A DNA stretch of 64,000 nt, from positions 62,001-126,000 of the forward strand of contig NZ_JAHKQH010000026.1 in NCBI RefSeq assembly GCF_018861025.1, given 5' to 3'. This DNA comes from Psychrosphaera sp. B3R10 (GTDB lineage: Bacteria > Pseudomonadota > Gammaproteobacteria > Enterobacterales > Alteromonadaceae). This document shows, one piece after another, positions 44,045 through 52,800 of the stretch. Numbering within the stretch: the stretch's first letter is position 1; the number at the start of each line of letters is the position of its first letter. The notes under the pieces were generated by a model that was given only the letters and a program-made list of their open reading frames with translations, searched no databases and had not been told where the DNA came from. The translations under genes were made by a program, and so were the position numbers.

Positions 44045-46822
44045 TTATTCTATATGGAATAAAGTAGCTGAAATAACATACTCTCCAGCTTTTAAATTAA
44101 CTAATTCAGTTCCCATCCCTTTTTCGCCATTTATAATTAGAACGTTGTTCTTCAATTCTGGTAACACAATATTTGCTCGCGTATTTTTAGGAACTACTAC
44201 CTTTAATTCAAGCTTTTTACCCGCCACTTTCCAGGACACATTAATTTCACCATTTGGGGTCGCTAATGAACCGGATGCCGAAGATAATTTTAAATTGAAT
44301 TGTGGTGCAACCTCAAAATGACTAAATCCTGGAGTTATCGGTTTTATCCCCAACATACCTTCGTAAAACCATCTCGATATACTGCCATATGCGTAGTGAT
44401 TTAACGAATTCATGCCTTCAGGATTAAAGCCATCTTCAATTGAGTAAGAGTTCCAACGCTCCCAAGTTGTCGTTGCGCCATTGTTAATAGAATAAAACCA
44501 CGACGGGTAGGTTTCTTTGAAAATCAAATCATAAACAAGATCGCTTCTACCGGCCTTTTGCAACACTGACGCAAGTAGAGGTGTTCCTAAAAAACCAGTA
44601 CGTAAATGGTCATCGGCTTCTTCAATTAGTTTGACCAATTTATCTTCTGCAAGCGCAATTTTATCGTCAGGAAACAGGTTATAAGCGAGGCCTAATAAAT
44701 AGGTGGTTTGTGTCGCTATGCCTTGTTTTAAGTTTAAATTTTGGTCAAAAAAGTGCGATAAAAATGATTTTTTAACGTCATTGTAACGGGTCATTAATTG
44801 AGCAACATCATGACTATAATTTAGAACCTTTGCAGCTTTGAGGGTTAGTTCTAGTGAACGAGCATAATACGCGGTGCCAATCAGACTAAAATCAGTGTTG
44901 CCGCGATTTCCTTTATCACCTTCTTTAATTAAAACCGGGTATGGCTGTAACCAATCTCCGAACGTCATCATATTTGAGATATTATTTTTACTCTTTTTCT
45001 GATGATAATTCACCCAACCTTTCATCATTTGGTAATTATCGGCCAGAATAGATTGATCACCGGTTACCATATATAGCTCCCAGGGAATAATAGTTGAAGC
45101 ATCTCCCCAGCCAGACGAAGCAAAATTAATCCATTCCACAAAAGGTATATAAAGCGGGATCTTTCCATCTTCGCCTTGCTCCTCTCGTATGCTTTTTAGC
45201 CAAGCGGACCAAAAACCATAGACGTCAGCCATGTACATTGATGGCGTAACAAAAACCTGTGCATCACCAGTCCAGCCAAGTCGTTCATCACGCTGCGGAC
45301 AATCAAGTGGTATGTCATAAAAATTGCTACGCAATCCCCACACTATGTTTTCAGCAAGCTTATTTAATTTGGGCGCAGAACTTGTAAAGTTTGCGGTTAT
45401 TTCCACATCAGAGTGCTGTACCAGCGCTGTAACCCAGCTTAAATCTGGTTTGATTTTTTTATCGTACCCGGTTAATTCGACATAACGATAACCGTGGTAG
45501 GTAAAACTAGGTTGATATTCAATGTACCCGCTTTGTTTTGGAAGGTAATAATTAGTTGATTCTGCTGACCGGTAATTATCAGTATAAAATTCGCCTTTAT
45601 GCAACGCCTCTGCAAAACGCATTCGTAACTGTTGGTTAGCCACAACTGGAACTCTTATCTTAGGCACTCCCACCATATTTTGACCAAAATCAAAAATCAC
45701 TGTGCCATTTTGATTGGAAACAATTTGAGCGGCTTGTAAAGACTCTACAATTCGAATTGGAGCATGCTGTTTTGGCGACAGTTCTATGTTGTGGTCTAAT
45801 GCTTCACTGACAACACCATCCCAATTTTCAGCTGAAAAGCCTTGTTTATGCCAGCTTTTATCTTCCAAGTTTTGATTATATCGCTCACCATCATAAATGC
45901 TTGCAAACTCAATTGGACCAGAAATTGACGCTTTCCAATCTTGATCGGTAGCAATAAGTTGTTTAGAACCATTGGCGTATTCAATTTCTAGTTGAGCTAA
46001 AAACCGAGATGGTTTCAAAAACTCTTTTTCAGTAAATTTATAAACTCTACCTGAATACCAACCACTCGCGACTTTAGCCGCTATTACGTTGCCTCCTGAA
46101 GCTAACATTTTGGTCACGTCATATGTTAGCGTCTCTATACGCTTCTGATACGGCGTCCAACCTGGTGTCATCACGTCATTGGGCGCTACTTCCTGGCCGT
46201 TTACATACGCTTTAAACAAACCTTTAGCAGTAACATACAGTCTCGCTTTAATGGGTTTGTCTGTCGCTATAAATGTACGCCGAAGGTATTGTGGAGTAGC
46301 TAGTAAGCTCTGCGACGGATTTTTACTTAGTCTAGTGGCGGGATGGCCGATCCAACTCGCTTGCCAATCTTGATTTGATAACAAACCCAGTTCAAAACGT
46401 TGTTGCTTACTCCATTCAGAAACTTGATTGTGCTCATCCCATATTCGAACGCGCCAAAAAACCACCTGGCGGGAGCTTAAAGGTCTACCGTTATAATCTA
46501 CCCAGCTGTTTTTATTCGAATTGATTTTACCACTATCCCAAAGGTTCGCTTGAGCAATGTTTTTTTGATTATCTGATACCTGTATTTGGTAGGCAGATTG
46601 CTGTTTCGCTGTTGAATCTTCATCTATTTTCCAGGAAAACCGAGGCTTGCTTTCAAAATGCCCTAGCAAATGTGTTTGCCCTGTACCAATGCTTAATTTG
46701 TTCGGTGCCGATCCTTTAGAAACGCTCTGAAACAGGCTACATGAGGACAATAATAGCGTCGACACTAAGCATAATAATAAGGTTCTAAAACCTACTACTC
46801 TTACTTCTGGACTATATTTCAT
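44045..46822 (-). CDS. GH78 alpha-L-rhamnosidase, lipoprotein
   Basis: The protein has 925 residues with lipobox LSSC. Domain order follows bacterial rhamnosidases. An N-terminal Ig-like domain (PRFSWKIDEDS...YQIQVSDNQ) is followed by VFWRVRIWDEHNQVSEWS and two beta-sandwiches with ARLYVTAKGLFKAYVNGQEV. The (alpha/alpha)6 barrel carries the intact GH78 signature PLDCPQRDERLGWTGDAQVF near residue 510. GATTTWERWNSY near 790 carries the likely catalytic Glu, and a C-terminal sandwich follows SLNHYAYGSISRWFYEGMLGI. This is the most canonical of the three rhamnosidase-type proteins in the window. It lies 134 bases after GH105, with a terminator between that may be partial. Confidence 0.9.
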   Translation of the reverse strand: MKYSPEVRVVGFRTLLLCLVSTLLLSSCSLFQSVSKGSAPNKLSIGTGQTHLLGHFESKPRFSWKIDEDSTAKQQSAYQIQVSDNQKNIAQANLWDSGKINSNKNSWVDYNGRPLSSRQVVFWRVRIWDEHNQVSEWSKQQRFELGLLSNQDWQASWIGHPATRLSKNPSQSLLATPQYLRRTFIATDKPIKARLYVTAKGLFKAYVNGQEVAPNDVMTPGWTPYQKRIETLTYDVTKMLASGGNVIAAKVASGWYSGRVYKFTEKEFLKPSRFLAQLEIEYANGSKQLIATDQDWKASISGPIEFASIYDGERYNQNLEDKSWHKQGFSAENWDGVVSEALDHNIELSPKQHAPIRIVESLQAAQIVSNQNGTVIFDFGQNMVGVPKIRVPVVANQQLRMRFAEALHKGEFYTDNYRSAESTNYYLPKQSGYIEYQPSFTYHGYRYVELTGYDKKIKPDLSWVTALVQHSDVEITANFTSSAPKLNKLAENIVWGLRSNFYDIPLDCPQRDERLGWTGDAQVFVTPSMYMADVYGFWSAWLKSIREEQGEDGKIPLYIPFVEWINFASSGWGDASTIIPWELYMVTGDQSILADNYQMMKGWVNYHQKKSKNNISNMMTFGDWLQPYPVLIKEGDKGNRGNTDFSLIGTAYYARSLELTLKAAKVLNYSHDVAQLMTRYNDVKKSFLSHFFDQNLNLKQGIATQTTYLLGLAYNLFPDDKIALAEDKLVKLIEEADDHLRTGFLGTPLLASVLQKAGRSDLVYDLIFKETYPSWFYSINNGATTTWERWNSYSIEDGFNPEGMNSLNHYAYGSISRWFYEGMLGIKPITPGFSHFEVAPQFNLKLSSASGSLATPNGEINVSWKVAGKKLELKVVVPKNTRANIVLPELKNNVLIINGEKGMGTELVNLKAGEYVISATLFHIE

Positions 46823-46914
46823 AATGATTTAATCACTTATCTCTATGTCTAGTTAATCACTAACTTTACCTAGTAATTTGCATCAATATTAAATATTTAT
46901 AGGTAAATTTAAGT

Positions 46915-46943
46915 TAAAAAAAAGCGCTCGTTAAACGAGCGCT
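46915..46943 (-). terminator. Terminator after GH105 copy 2
   Basis: An 8-bp GC-rich stem (46923-46930 with 46936-46943) with a 5-base loop is followed on the minus strand by a T run of seven or more. It ends or attenuates the sulfatase-PL25-GH105 transcript before GH78. Confidence 0.85.
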
Positions 46944-46956
46944 ATGACTGAACAAT

Positions 46957-48177
46957 TTAGTTTTTCCACTTAGACATCTCAGATGCCGCAAGTAGTACCG
47001 CACCAACACCATATAATTGAGAATCTGTTTTCTTAACTGGATCAGGTGACTTACCTACATGTTGCACCCAATTTACGCGTCCACTTGGTTCAACGGCTTG
47101 TTCTAGAGCGCGCCATCCTTTCTCAACAACTTCCTTAGTTTTTGCATCAGTGAGAATGCCATTGTTTACACCCCATGCTAGTCCATAAGTTATAAACCCT
47201 GTTCCGCTAACTTCAGGCGTCTTCACTTTATTTGGATCCATTAACGAAGCAGGCCAATAACCGTTTTCCGTTTGTAACTTAACTAGACCTGCTGCATTCT
47301 TTTTATATAGTTCAATGTAGCGATCACGAGAAGGATGGTCTTTTGGCAAGTCATCGATAATTAATGGAATAGCGGCAAATACCCAGCCATTACCACGTCC
47401 CCAAAATACCGGTTCACCGTTGTCACTCTTCATATCAAAGTAACGACTGTCTCGGAAAAACAAACCATATTTATCAGAAAACAAGTAATCCGCCGCTGCC
47501 CAGAACTCATGATCTGCATATTCAAAATATTTAGCATCACCCGTAACGTTCGACAACTTTAACCAAGTGCGTGGAGCCATAAATAAAGCGTCAGCCCAAC
47601 ACCAACGCAATTGACAATTTCCTTCATGGTGGACTTTGCCAGAACCACTCGCAGTTTTATCTAACATTTCCAAACCAACGTCAGGTTTGTTCGCTAATAT
47701 CCAATCGAAGTGTTTCTGTACTTTTTTATAAGCATCCTGATTACCTGTTTGCTCAGTCAGCCACAAATACGTTTGGCCAATAGTATGGTCATCAGCATGA
47801 TATGGTCTGTCGGTTAATAGGCCATACTCCTGTTCTTTAGACATTTTATCCATATAAGCTAAAAAGTTCTGATCGTTTGCAGTTTCAGCCCATTTCGTTA
47901 AGCCGATATAAAATGCGGCTTGGATCCAAAATTTAGGATTTTCTGATTTTGCTCTATGGGACTCAGGAATGTAACTCAAATTGCCAAGTTGTTCTATTTG
48001 CCATTGACCTGCTCTACTTGCAATATCATGTGCGGAAAGTCTGATTTGTTCGGCTGTATATTTTACGTTTTCTTGCTTGACGTTCGTATCATTATCTACG
48101 TTCGTTTGACCACAACCCGCTATCACTAAGCTTAACGCTAACGGCACAGCCGAAAGCTTTGAGAATGTTTTAAACAT
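46957..48177 (-). CDS. GH105 unsaturated uronyl hydrolase, lipoprotein (copy 2)
   Basis: The protein has 406 residues with lipobox IAGC. It matches the copy at 16525-17745 nearly block by block: HADDHTIGQTYLWLTEQTG, LRWCWADALFMAPRTWLKL, FRDSRYFDMKSDNGEPVFWGRGNGWVFAAIP, LMDPNKVKTPEVSGTGFITYGLAWGVNNGIL, and VNWVQHVGKSPDPVKKTDSQLYGVGA. The differences sit mainly in the N-terminal third. The enzyme removes the unsaturated uronate produced by lyases or by a dehydratase. It follows PL25 by 64 bases. That gap has a 6-bp inverted repeat TTAGTC/GACTAA. Confidence 0.92.
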   Translation of the reverse strand: MFKTFSKLSAVPLALSLVIAGCGQTNVDNDTNVKQENVKYTAEQIRLSAHDIASRAGQWQIEQLGNLSYIPESHRAKSENPKFWIQAAFYIGLTKWAETANDQNFLAYMDKMSKEQEYGLLTDRPYHADDHTIGQTYLWLTEQTGNQDAYKKVQKHFDWILANKPDVGLEMLDKTASGSGKVHHEGNCQLRWCWADALFMAPRTWLKLSNVTGDAKYFEYADHEFWAAADYLFSDKYGLFFRDSRYFDMKSDNGEPVFWGRGNGWVFAAIPLIIDDLPKDHPSRDRYIELYKKNAAGLVKLQTENGYWPASLMDPNKVKTPEVSGTGFITYGLAWGVNNGILTDAKTKEVVEKGWRALEQAVEPSGRVNWVQHVGKSPDPVKKTDSQLYGVGAVLLAASEMSKWKN

Positions 48178-48241
48178 AAACTTACCCTTATTAATTTTTG
48201 GTTAGTCTTTTGTGACTAATCTTTTGCTAAATTTTTCGTTA

Positions 48242-49696
48242 TTAGTTAAATGTGGATTGGTCTTTTTCTAACGTCGCGTCTTTTAACTCACGCTTAATTG
48301 GACCATTGTCTCCGACCAGATAGATTTTTCGATGTGGTGTATTTCTCGATTTTTCGGCAACAATAACTCTGGCATCAGGATGAGCATTCTTAATCATGCT
48401 CGTAATAGCAAATGTTGCTTTATTGCGTCTGAGAAGCTCTTTTTTATTGGTAAATGATTTACCACCATCTTTACTCTGCCACCACGCTATCACACCGTCA
48501 GAGCCATCTTCGTCTGACAATATAAATTGAACATCATTTGGTTCTGTGACAACGAAGTCGCCGCGAGAAATAGTTGAACGAGCACTATTAATTGCATCAC
48601 TAACTAGCCACTCTTTGCCGTCCCAGCGAATATGGTGAGTTAATTTAGGGCCACCTGTTTTTGCCCCTAAATCTTTACCAATATTAGTTGCAATATGAGG
48701 GTAACCATCTGTGTCTAAATAAGTTGTTCCGTTGAAAGTCCAATCGTTACCAGTATCCAGTACCAACGTTTGCTTTTCAGCATCTTCTCTGTGTAATGGC
48801 ATAGTTAAAGTCTCACCACGCACATTTTTCCATTCACCGGTTTTAGTATTAAATGTCATATAGTGAGCATCGTGACGCTCAGTTGTGTGACCTCGTTTTG
48901 TCGCTTTGCCATCCCAACAAATATGGTAGTCAAACGTCACCATAATTTCATCGCCACTACCTTTTCCGACCCAAGCGTACCAACTGTCCATTGCTTTGAT
49001 ATCAGTGCGGCGTTTATGCTTTAAAAATGACTCAGGTTCTGCAAATGTGCGGCCATTATCAGTAGATTTTTGATAAACCCAGTCGCTGCGATGGGCACCG
49101 TGGCGGTAAAACAAATAAATGTCACCATTATCCATTTTTATAGCTTGGTTATACGTACCAAATACCGAAATATTGTCGACTTCTTCCCATTCGGTAATAT
49201 CTAAAGGACGCTTCGAAATAGAGTGTTTATTTGCACCATGATGAATATTACCAAGTAAATTTTTTCCATGGTGTTTATCGCCACCGTGCCCACCATAAAA
49301 GATATGAATATATCCAGCATCATCTATTAACACTGTCGGCTTACCATGATTGTCGAACTTAGTTCGTCCATCACGACGGCCTAGTTCGCTAGTACCAGCG
49401 CGAAAAGGACCAACCCATGTTTCAGTTTTGTGGTTATAGGCCGCGACGTAAGGGTCCTCAAATGGTCCTTGATAAGATACATAGGTAACTCCATTGTGGT
49501 ATTCTCCAGCTGGGTGTTGAACCACAGCCAATGGATTTCCCGTGCCGTTATCGGCAAAATAATCCACTATAGTTTCGTTAGGCTTTTCAGCTATCACACT
49601 TCCGCATCCTGACATTACAATGCTGATAATTATTAAGCTACCAACTGTCAACAATGGCTTAAGAAAGTTATTTTTTAAGTTATTTAACTTCAACAT
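48242..49696 (-). CDS. PL25-type ulvan lyase, lipoprotein
   Basis: The protein has 484 residues, the expected PL25 length, with lipobox MSGC. The seven-bladed propeller shows VTYVSYQGPFEDPYVAAYN, GYIHIFYGGHGGDKHHG, HHGANKHSISKRPLD, NGDIYLFYRHGAHRSDWVYQKS and MVTFDYHICWDG. The His pair, the Tyr and the Arg in these strings are the probable catalytic set, and His/Cys residues in the later blades may hold a structural metal. It cuts ulvan at Rha3S-uronate bonds. It lies 12 bases after the sulfatase gene, so the two are almost certainly co-transcribed. Confidence 0.9.
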   Translation of the reverse strand: MLKLNNLKNNFLKPLLTVGSLIIISIVMSGCGSVIAEKPNETIVDYFADNGTGNPLAVVQHPAGEYHNGVTYVSYQGPFEDPYVAAYNHKTETWVGPFRAGTSELGRRDGRTKFDNHGKPTVLIDDAGYIHIFYGGHGGDKHHGKNLLGNIHHGANKHSISKRPLDITEWEEVDNISVFGTYNQAIKMDNGDIYLFYRHGAHRSDWVYQKSTDNGRTFAEPESFLKHKRRTDIKAMDSWYAWVGKGSGDEIMVTFDYHICWDGKATKRGHTTERHDAHYMTFNTKTGEWKNVRGETLTMPLHREDAEKQTLVLDTGNDWTFNGTTYLDTDGYPHIATNIGKDLGAKTGGPKLTHHIRWDGKEWLVSDAINSARSTISRGDFVVTEPNDVQFILSDEDGSDGVIAWWQSKDGGKSFTNKKELLRRNKATFAITSMIKNAHPDARVIVAEKSRNTPHRKIYLVGDNGPIKRELKDATLEKDQSTFN

Positions 49697-49708
49697 AATT
49701 GTGCCTAC

Positions 49709-51124
49709 TTACTTTTTATAACGTTCAAATAACGCTAAAAACTCGCTAGCCATTGGTCTGTTTTTTCTGACCAAATTATTTGATTCTGATGGATCTTGAA
49801 TGATGTTGTAGAGTTCTAAAGGTGCATCAAAACCGTATCGAACGGCTTTCCAATTCCCTTTTCTAGCGGCCTGGTAAGTATCTCCAATGACACCAGAATT
49901 TGGATCACCTACTTGTTTTGAAAACTCCCAATATAAAATGCGGTCAGCCATTTTCACTGGTTTATCGTTGAGTAAGTCTGCAATTGAGACACCATTTGTA
50001 TGAACTCTAGGAATCATATTTAAATTTACATCTGCAATATCTGCGAAAGTTGGTAAAACATCGGCAAATAACCAAGGAGTTTGGTCAACCCGAGCAGTAC
50101 GAATTTGAGCAGGCCAATGCACAATCATCGGAACATGGATGCCCCCATCGTAAAGGTCACGTTTTTGGCCTTTATATGGTGCAGAAGCTTTAAAAAATGT
50201 AGGATCTGCGCCCCCTTCATCATGAGGGCCGTTGTCAGAAGTAAATATGATCAAGGTATTTTCAAGCTTACCTTGCTCATCTAAAGTATTTAGGATTTGA
50301 CCAATATATTCGTCTAGAGCCGACACCATACCCGCTAAAGTTGCATTTGGTTTGTCAACTGGTTCAGGGTAATACGCCGCATATTTGTCAGCTGGTTTAC
50401 CACCTTTCATTCCGGTATATGGTTTTTCTGACAGTTTATATTTGTCGCTATATTTGGCTGGTACGGCTAATTCTGCATGTGGAGATGAGTAAGTTAACAT
50501 AACAAAAAACGGGTTTTCACGTTCTTGCTTGATGTAATCAATCGCTTCATTTGTAAATAACTCTTGTGCGTAAGCACCTTTGCGACCACCTTCGTTTTCT
50601 TTGATGCGAATTTTTTGACCATCTCGCCAAAGAATTTGTGGGTACTGTCTATGTCCTTCCAAAATGGAGTACATACCGTACCAAGTGTCAAATCCCATTG
50701 CCAAAGGATCTGTGACCCCCATTTGTTGGCCAATAGAGTATTTCCCAAATAATGCAGTATCATAATCCGCGTATTTAAGAACATGAGCCAACGTTATGTC
50801 TTTATGATTTAGCTCAACTGTATTCGAGTTATTTGTCATATAACGGCCATCACGGCCAGTAAATAGAGACACACGAGATGGTGAACATACGGTATTGCCA
50901 GCATAAGCTTGATCAAACCGGATCCCATTTGCCGCCATTGCGTCTAAGTTCGGGGTTTTAATAGGTGTATCACCATAAGCACCAACCTGATTAAAACCGA
51001 GATCATCGGTTAAAATAAAAATAATATTTGGTTTTTCTTCGGCAGTGACTGTATTTATCGCACAACCGGCTATCAATAAGGCACTGGCAACTAATTTAAC
51101 AACTTTGCTTACTTTATTTTTCAT
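49709..51124 (-). CDS. S1-family sulfatase with C-S-P-S-R motif
   Basis: The protein has 471 residues with a lipoprotein-like signal (IAGC). The opening is IIFILTDDLGFNQVGAYGD near residue 35, and the formylglycine motif is the canonical CSPSR in GNTVCSPSRVSLFTGRDGRY near residue 80. Also present are LFGKYSIG, FVMLTYSSPHAE, IIFTSDNGPHDEGGADPTFFKASAPYKGQKRDLYDGGIHVPMI, and a C-terminal LYNIIQDPSESNNL. It heads the four-gene sulfatase-PL25-GH105-GH78 cluster. A phased operator array (51232-51271) lies 108 bases before the start, in the opposite orientation to the gene. Confidence 0.88.
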   Translation of the reverse strand: MKNKVSKVVKLVASALLIAGCAINTVTAEEKPNIIFILTDDLGFNQVGAYGDTPIKTPNLDAMAANGIRFDQAYAGNTVCSPSRVSLFTGRDGRYMTNNSNTVELNHKDITLAHVLKYADYDTALFGKYSIGQQMGVTDPLAMGFDTWYGMYSILEGHRQYPQILWRDGQKIRIKENEGGRKGAYAQELFTNEAIDYIKQERENPFFVMLTYSSPHAELAVPAKYSDKYKLSEKPYTGMKGGKPADKYAAYYPEPVDKPNATLAGMVSALDEYIGQILNTLDEQGKLENTLIIFTSDNGPHDEGGADPTFFKASAPYKGQKRDLYDGGIHVPMIVHWPAQIRTARVDQTPWLFADVLPTFADIADVNLNMIPRVHTNGVSIADLLNDKPVKMADRILYWEFSKQVGDPNSGVIGDTYQAARKGNWKAVRYGFDAPLELYNIIQDPSESNNLVRKNRPMASEFLALFERYKK

Positions 51125-51231
51125 GTCTTACCCTATAACTATCAACCCGTTAATCACCTAAAAAATGATCACTTAACAGGTTTATTTTATTCTTCTGACT
51201 CCATACTACCTGAATCAAACAAATCAAAAAA

Positions 51232-51271
51232 GACTTATTTTGACTTTTATTGACCTATTATGAGTGTTAAG
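51232..51271 (+). promoter_or_regulatory. Phased GAYT array 7 (sulfatase-PL25-GH105-GH78 operon)
   Basis: Four 10-bp units on the plus strand begin GACT, GACT, GACC and GAGT at 51232, 51242, 51252 and 51262. The downstream gene is on the minus strand, so array orientation relative to the promoter is reversed here. Confidence 0.6.
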
Positions 51272-51365
51272 TCATAAAGTTGTCATCATCACACTCAATT
51301 TATGAGACTAGTGCCATTTGTTGTTCAACATAATTGCAAACGCTTATCTATAGGCCCATTGAAAT

Positions 51366-51397
51366 AAAAAAAATGACCCGTTAAGGTCATTTTTTTA
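51366..51397 (-). terminator. Terminator after the class II aldolase gene
   Basis: A 12-bp stem rich in A/T at its base (51367-51378 with 51385-51396) has a 6-base loop and a T run within the outer stem. It lies just beyond the aldolase stop codon. Confidence 0.85.
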
Positions 51398-51411
51398 CTA
51401 CTTATCTTTAG

Positions 51412-52494
51412 CTACTTTTTATAACGGCCCACACAATTTAACTGCTCGAATGCCAATATCAATCGAGCAGACATAGACTTTTCAACCTCTCTCAACCACA
51501 CCCGCGGATCGTAATATTTTTTATTTGGCGCATCCGGATCTTCTGGGTTACCTATTTGCTCTTGCAAAAACACCTCATGCTGTTTGTAGTATTTCAACAC
51601 ACCTTGCCAACTCGCCCATTGTGTATCAGTATCGATATTCATTTTGATGACACCGTAACTTATTGCCTCTTCAATTTCAGCCGAGCTAGAACCAGATCCC
51701 CCATGAAACACAAAATTAAGGGTATTATCCGAAAGACCAAATTTCTCGCTGACATAAGCCTGTGAATTTTTAAGAATTTCAGGGGTTAGTTTGACATTAC
51801 CAGGTTTGTAAACCCCATGAACATTGCCAAAAGACGCAGCAATGGTAAACGCATCACTCACTTTAGCCAACGCTTGATATGCAAAACTCACATCTTCAGG
51901 TTGGGTATATAACAATGAATTATCCAAGTTTGTATTGTCGACACCATCTTCTTCTCCACCCGTGCAGCCAAGTTCGATTTCAATCGACATTTCCAAATCT
52001 TTCATTCGTGCCAAATATTGACTGCAGATTTCAATATTTTCTGCCAAGGGCTCTTCAGATAGATCTAACATATGAGAACTGAATAAAGGACGCCCTTGCA
52101 GTTGATAAAAACGTTCGCCAGCATCTAATAAACCGTCTATCCAAGGCAGTAGGTTTTTAGCCGCATGGTCCGTATGTAAAATCACCGGAACACCATAATG
52201 CAGCGCTACATTATGCACATAATGCGCAGCAGCGATTGCCCCAGCGATTGAAGCAGAATGACCTTTTAGGCCAGCCCCTTTGCCAACAAAAAAAGCTGAA
52301 CCACTATACGATAACTGAATAATTACAGGAGATTGACAAGACTTCGCGGCCTCCAATGCAGCATTAATTGAATTTGTGCCGACCACATTAATTGCTGGAT
52401 AAGCAAATTTGTTCTGTCGCGCCACTTGGTATAGTGTTTCAACATCTTTGCCAGCAACAACACCGGCAGGTACCAAATTAAAAAGGTTCATCAA
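51412..52494 (-). CDS. fbaA: Class II fructose-bisphosphate aldolase
   Basis: The protein has 360 residues, matching the long E. coli-type class II enzyme, with no signal. Zn-binding and active-site strings are visible: VILHTDHAAKNLLPW, IEIELGCTGGEEDGVDN, FGNVHGVYKPGNVKL, LNFVFHGGSGSS and KMNIDTDTQWASW. It splits or forms fructose-1,6-bisphosphate. As a second copy outside the glycolytic context it may support gluconeogenesis when uronate and rhamnose are the carbon sources, since both yield triose phosphate and pyruvate-level products. It could alternatively be adapted to a related ketose phosphate. It is a single-gene unit with its own phased operator array and a strong terminator. Confidence 0.88.
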   Translation of the reverse strand: MMNLFNLVPAGVVAGKDVETLYQVARQNKFAYPAINVVGTNSINAALEAAKSCQSPVIIQLSYSGSAFFVGKGAGLKGHSASIAGAIAAAHYVHNVALHYGVPVILHTDHAAKNLLPWIDGLLDAGERFYQLQGRPLFSSHMLDLSEEPLAENIEICSQYLARMKDLEMSIEIELGCTGGEEDGVDNTNLDNSLLYTQPEDVSFAYQALAKVSDAFTIAASFGNVHGVYKPGNVKLTPEILKNSQAYVSEKFGLSDNTLNFVFHGGSGSSSAEIEEAISYGVIKMNIDTDTQWASWQGVLKYYKQHEVFLQEQIGNPEDPDAPNKKYYDPRVWLREVEKSMSARLILAFEQLNCVGRYKK

Positions 52495-52800
52495 TTATCT
52501 CTCATTTATTAGTCAAACGGGTATATGTGACGATATGTTTCCCGTTGCGCACCTACGAGCTCAATCCAAAACTCTAGACTGCACACTGATTACATCGTTG
52601 CACTGAAATTTGATACGCAATGCTACCCAATCAACAATCATTGTCAAGCATCAACAATCAAAACAGGTCATTCAGGGTTATACTTTTTGGTAAGGCTATA
52701 TTTAAGATTAATCACCTTAAAGTGGTGTAATTTTAAATGTTATATTGCCGCTAAATTAAAAGGTACTACTTAAAAATAGTGCTTGAATTTAAAAGAAAGA
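52495..52800. other. Intergenic gap upstream of the aldolase gene
   Basis: No gene seen in 306 bases. It contains the aldolase promoter and phased operator array 8. The short stretch next to 52801 should hold the end of the beta-helix transcript, but no clear intrinsic terminator is visible. Confidence 0.5.
52630..52669 (-). promoter_or_regulatory. Phased GAYT array 8 (class II aldolase)
   Basis: Four 10-bp units on the minus strand begin GACC, GATT, GCTT and GATT at 52669, 52659, 52649 and 52639. Units two and four are identical in all ten positions. Confidence 0.55.
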
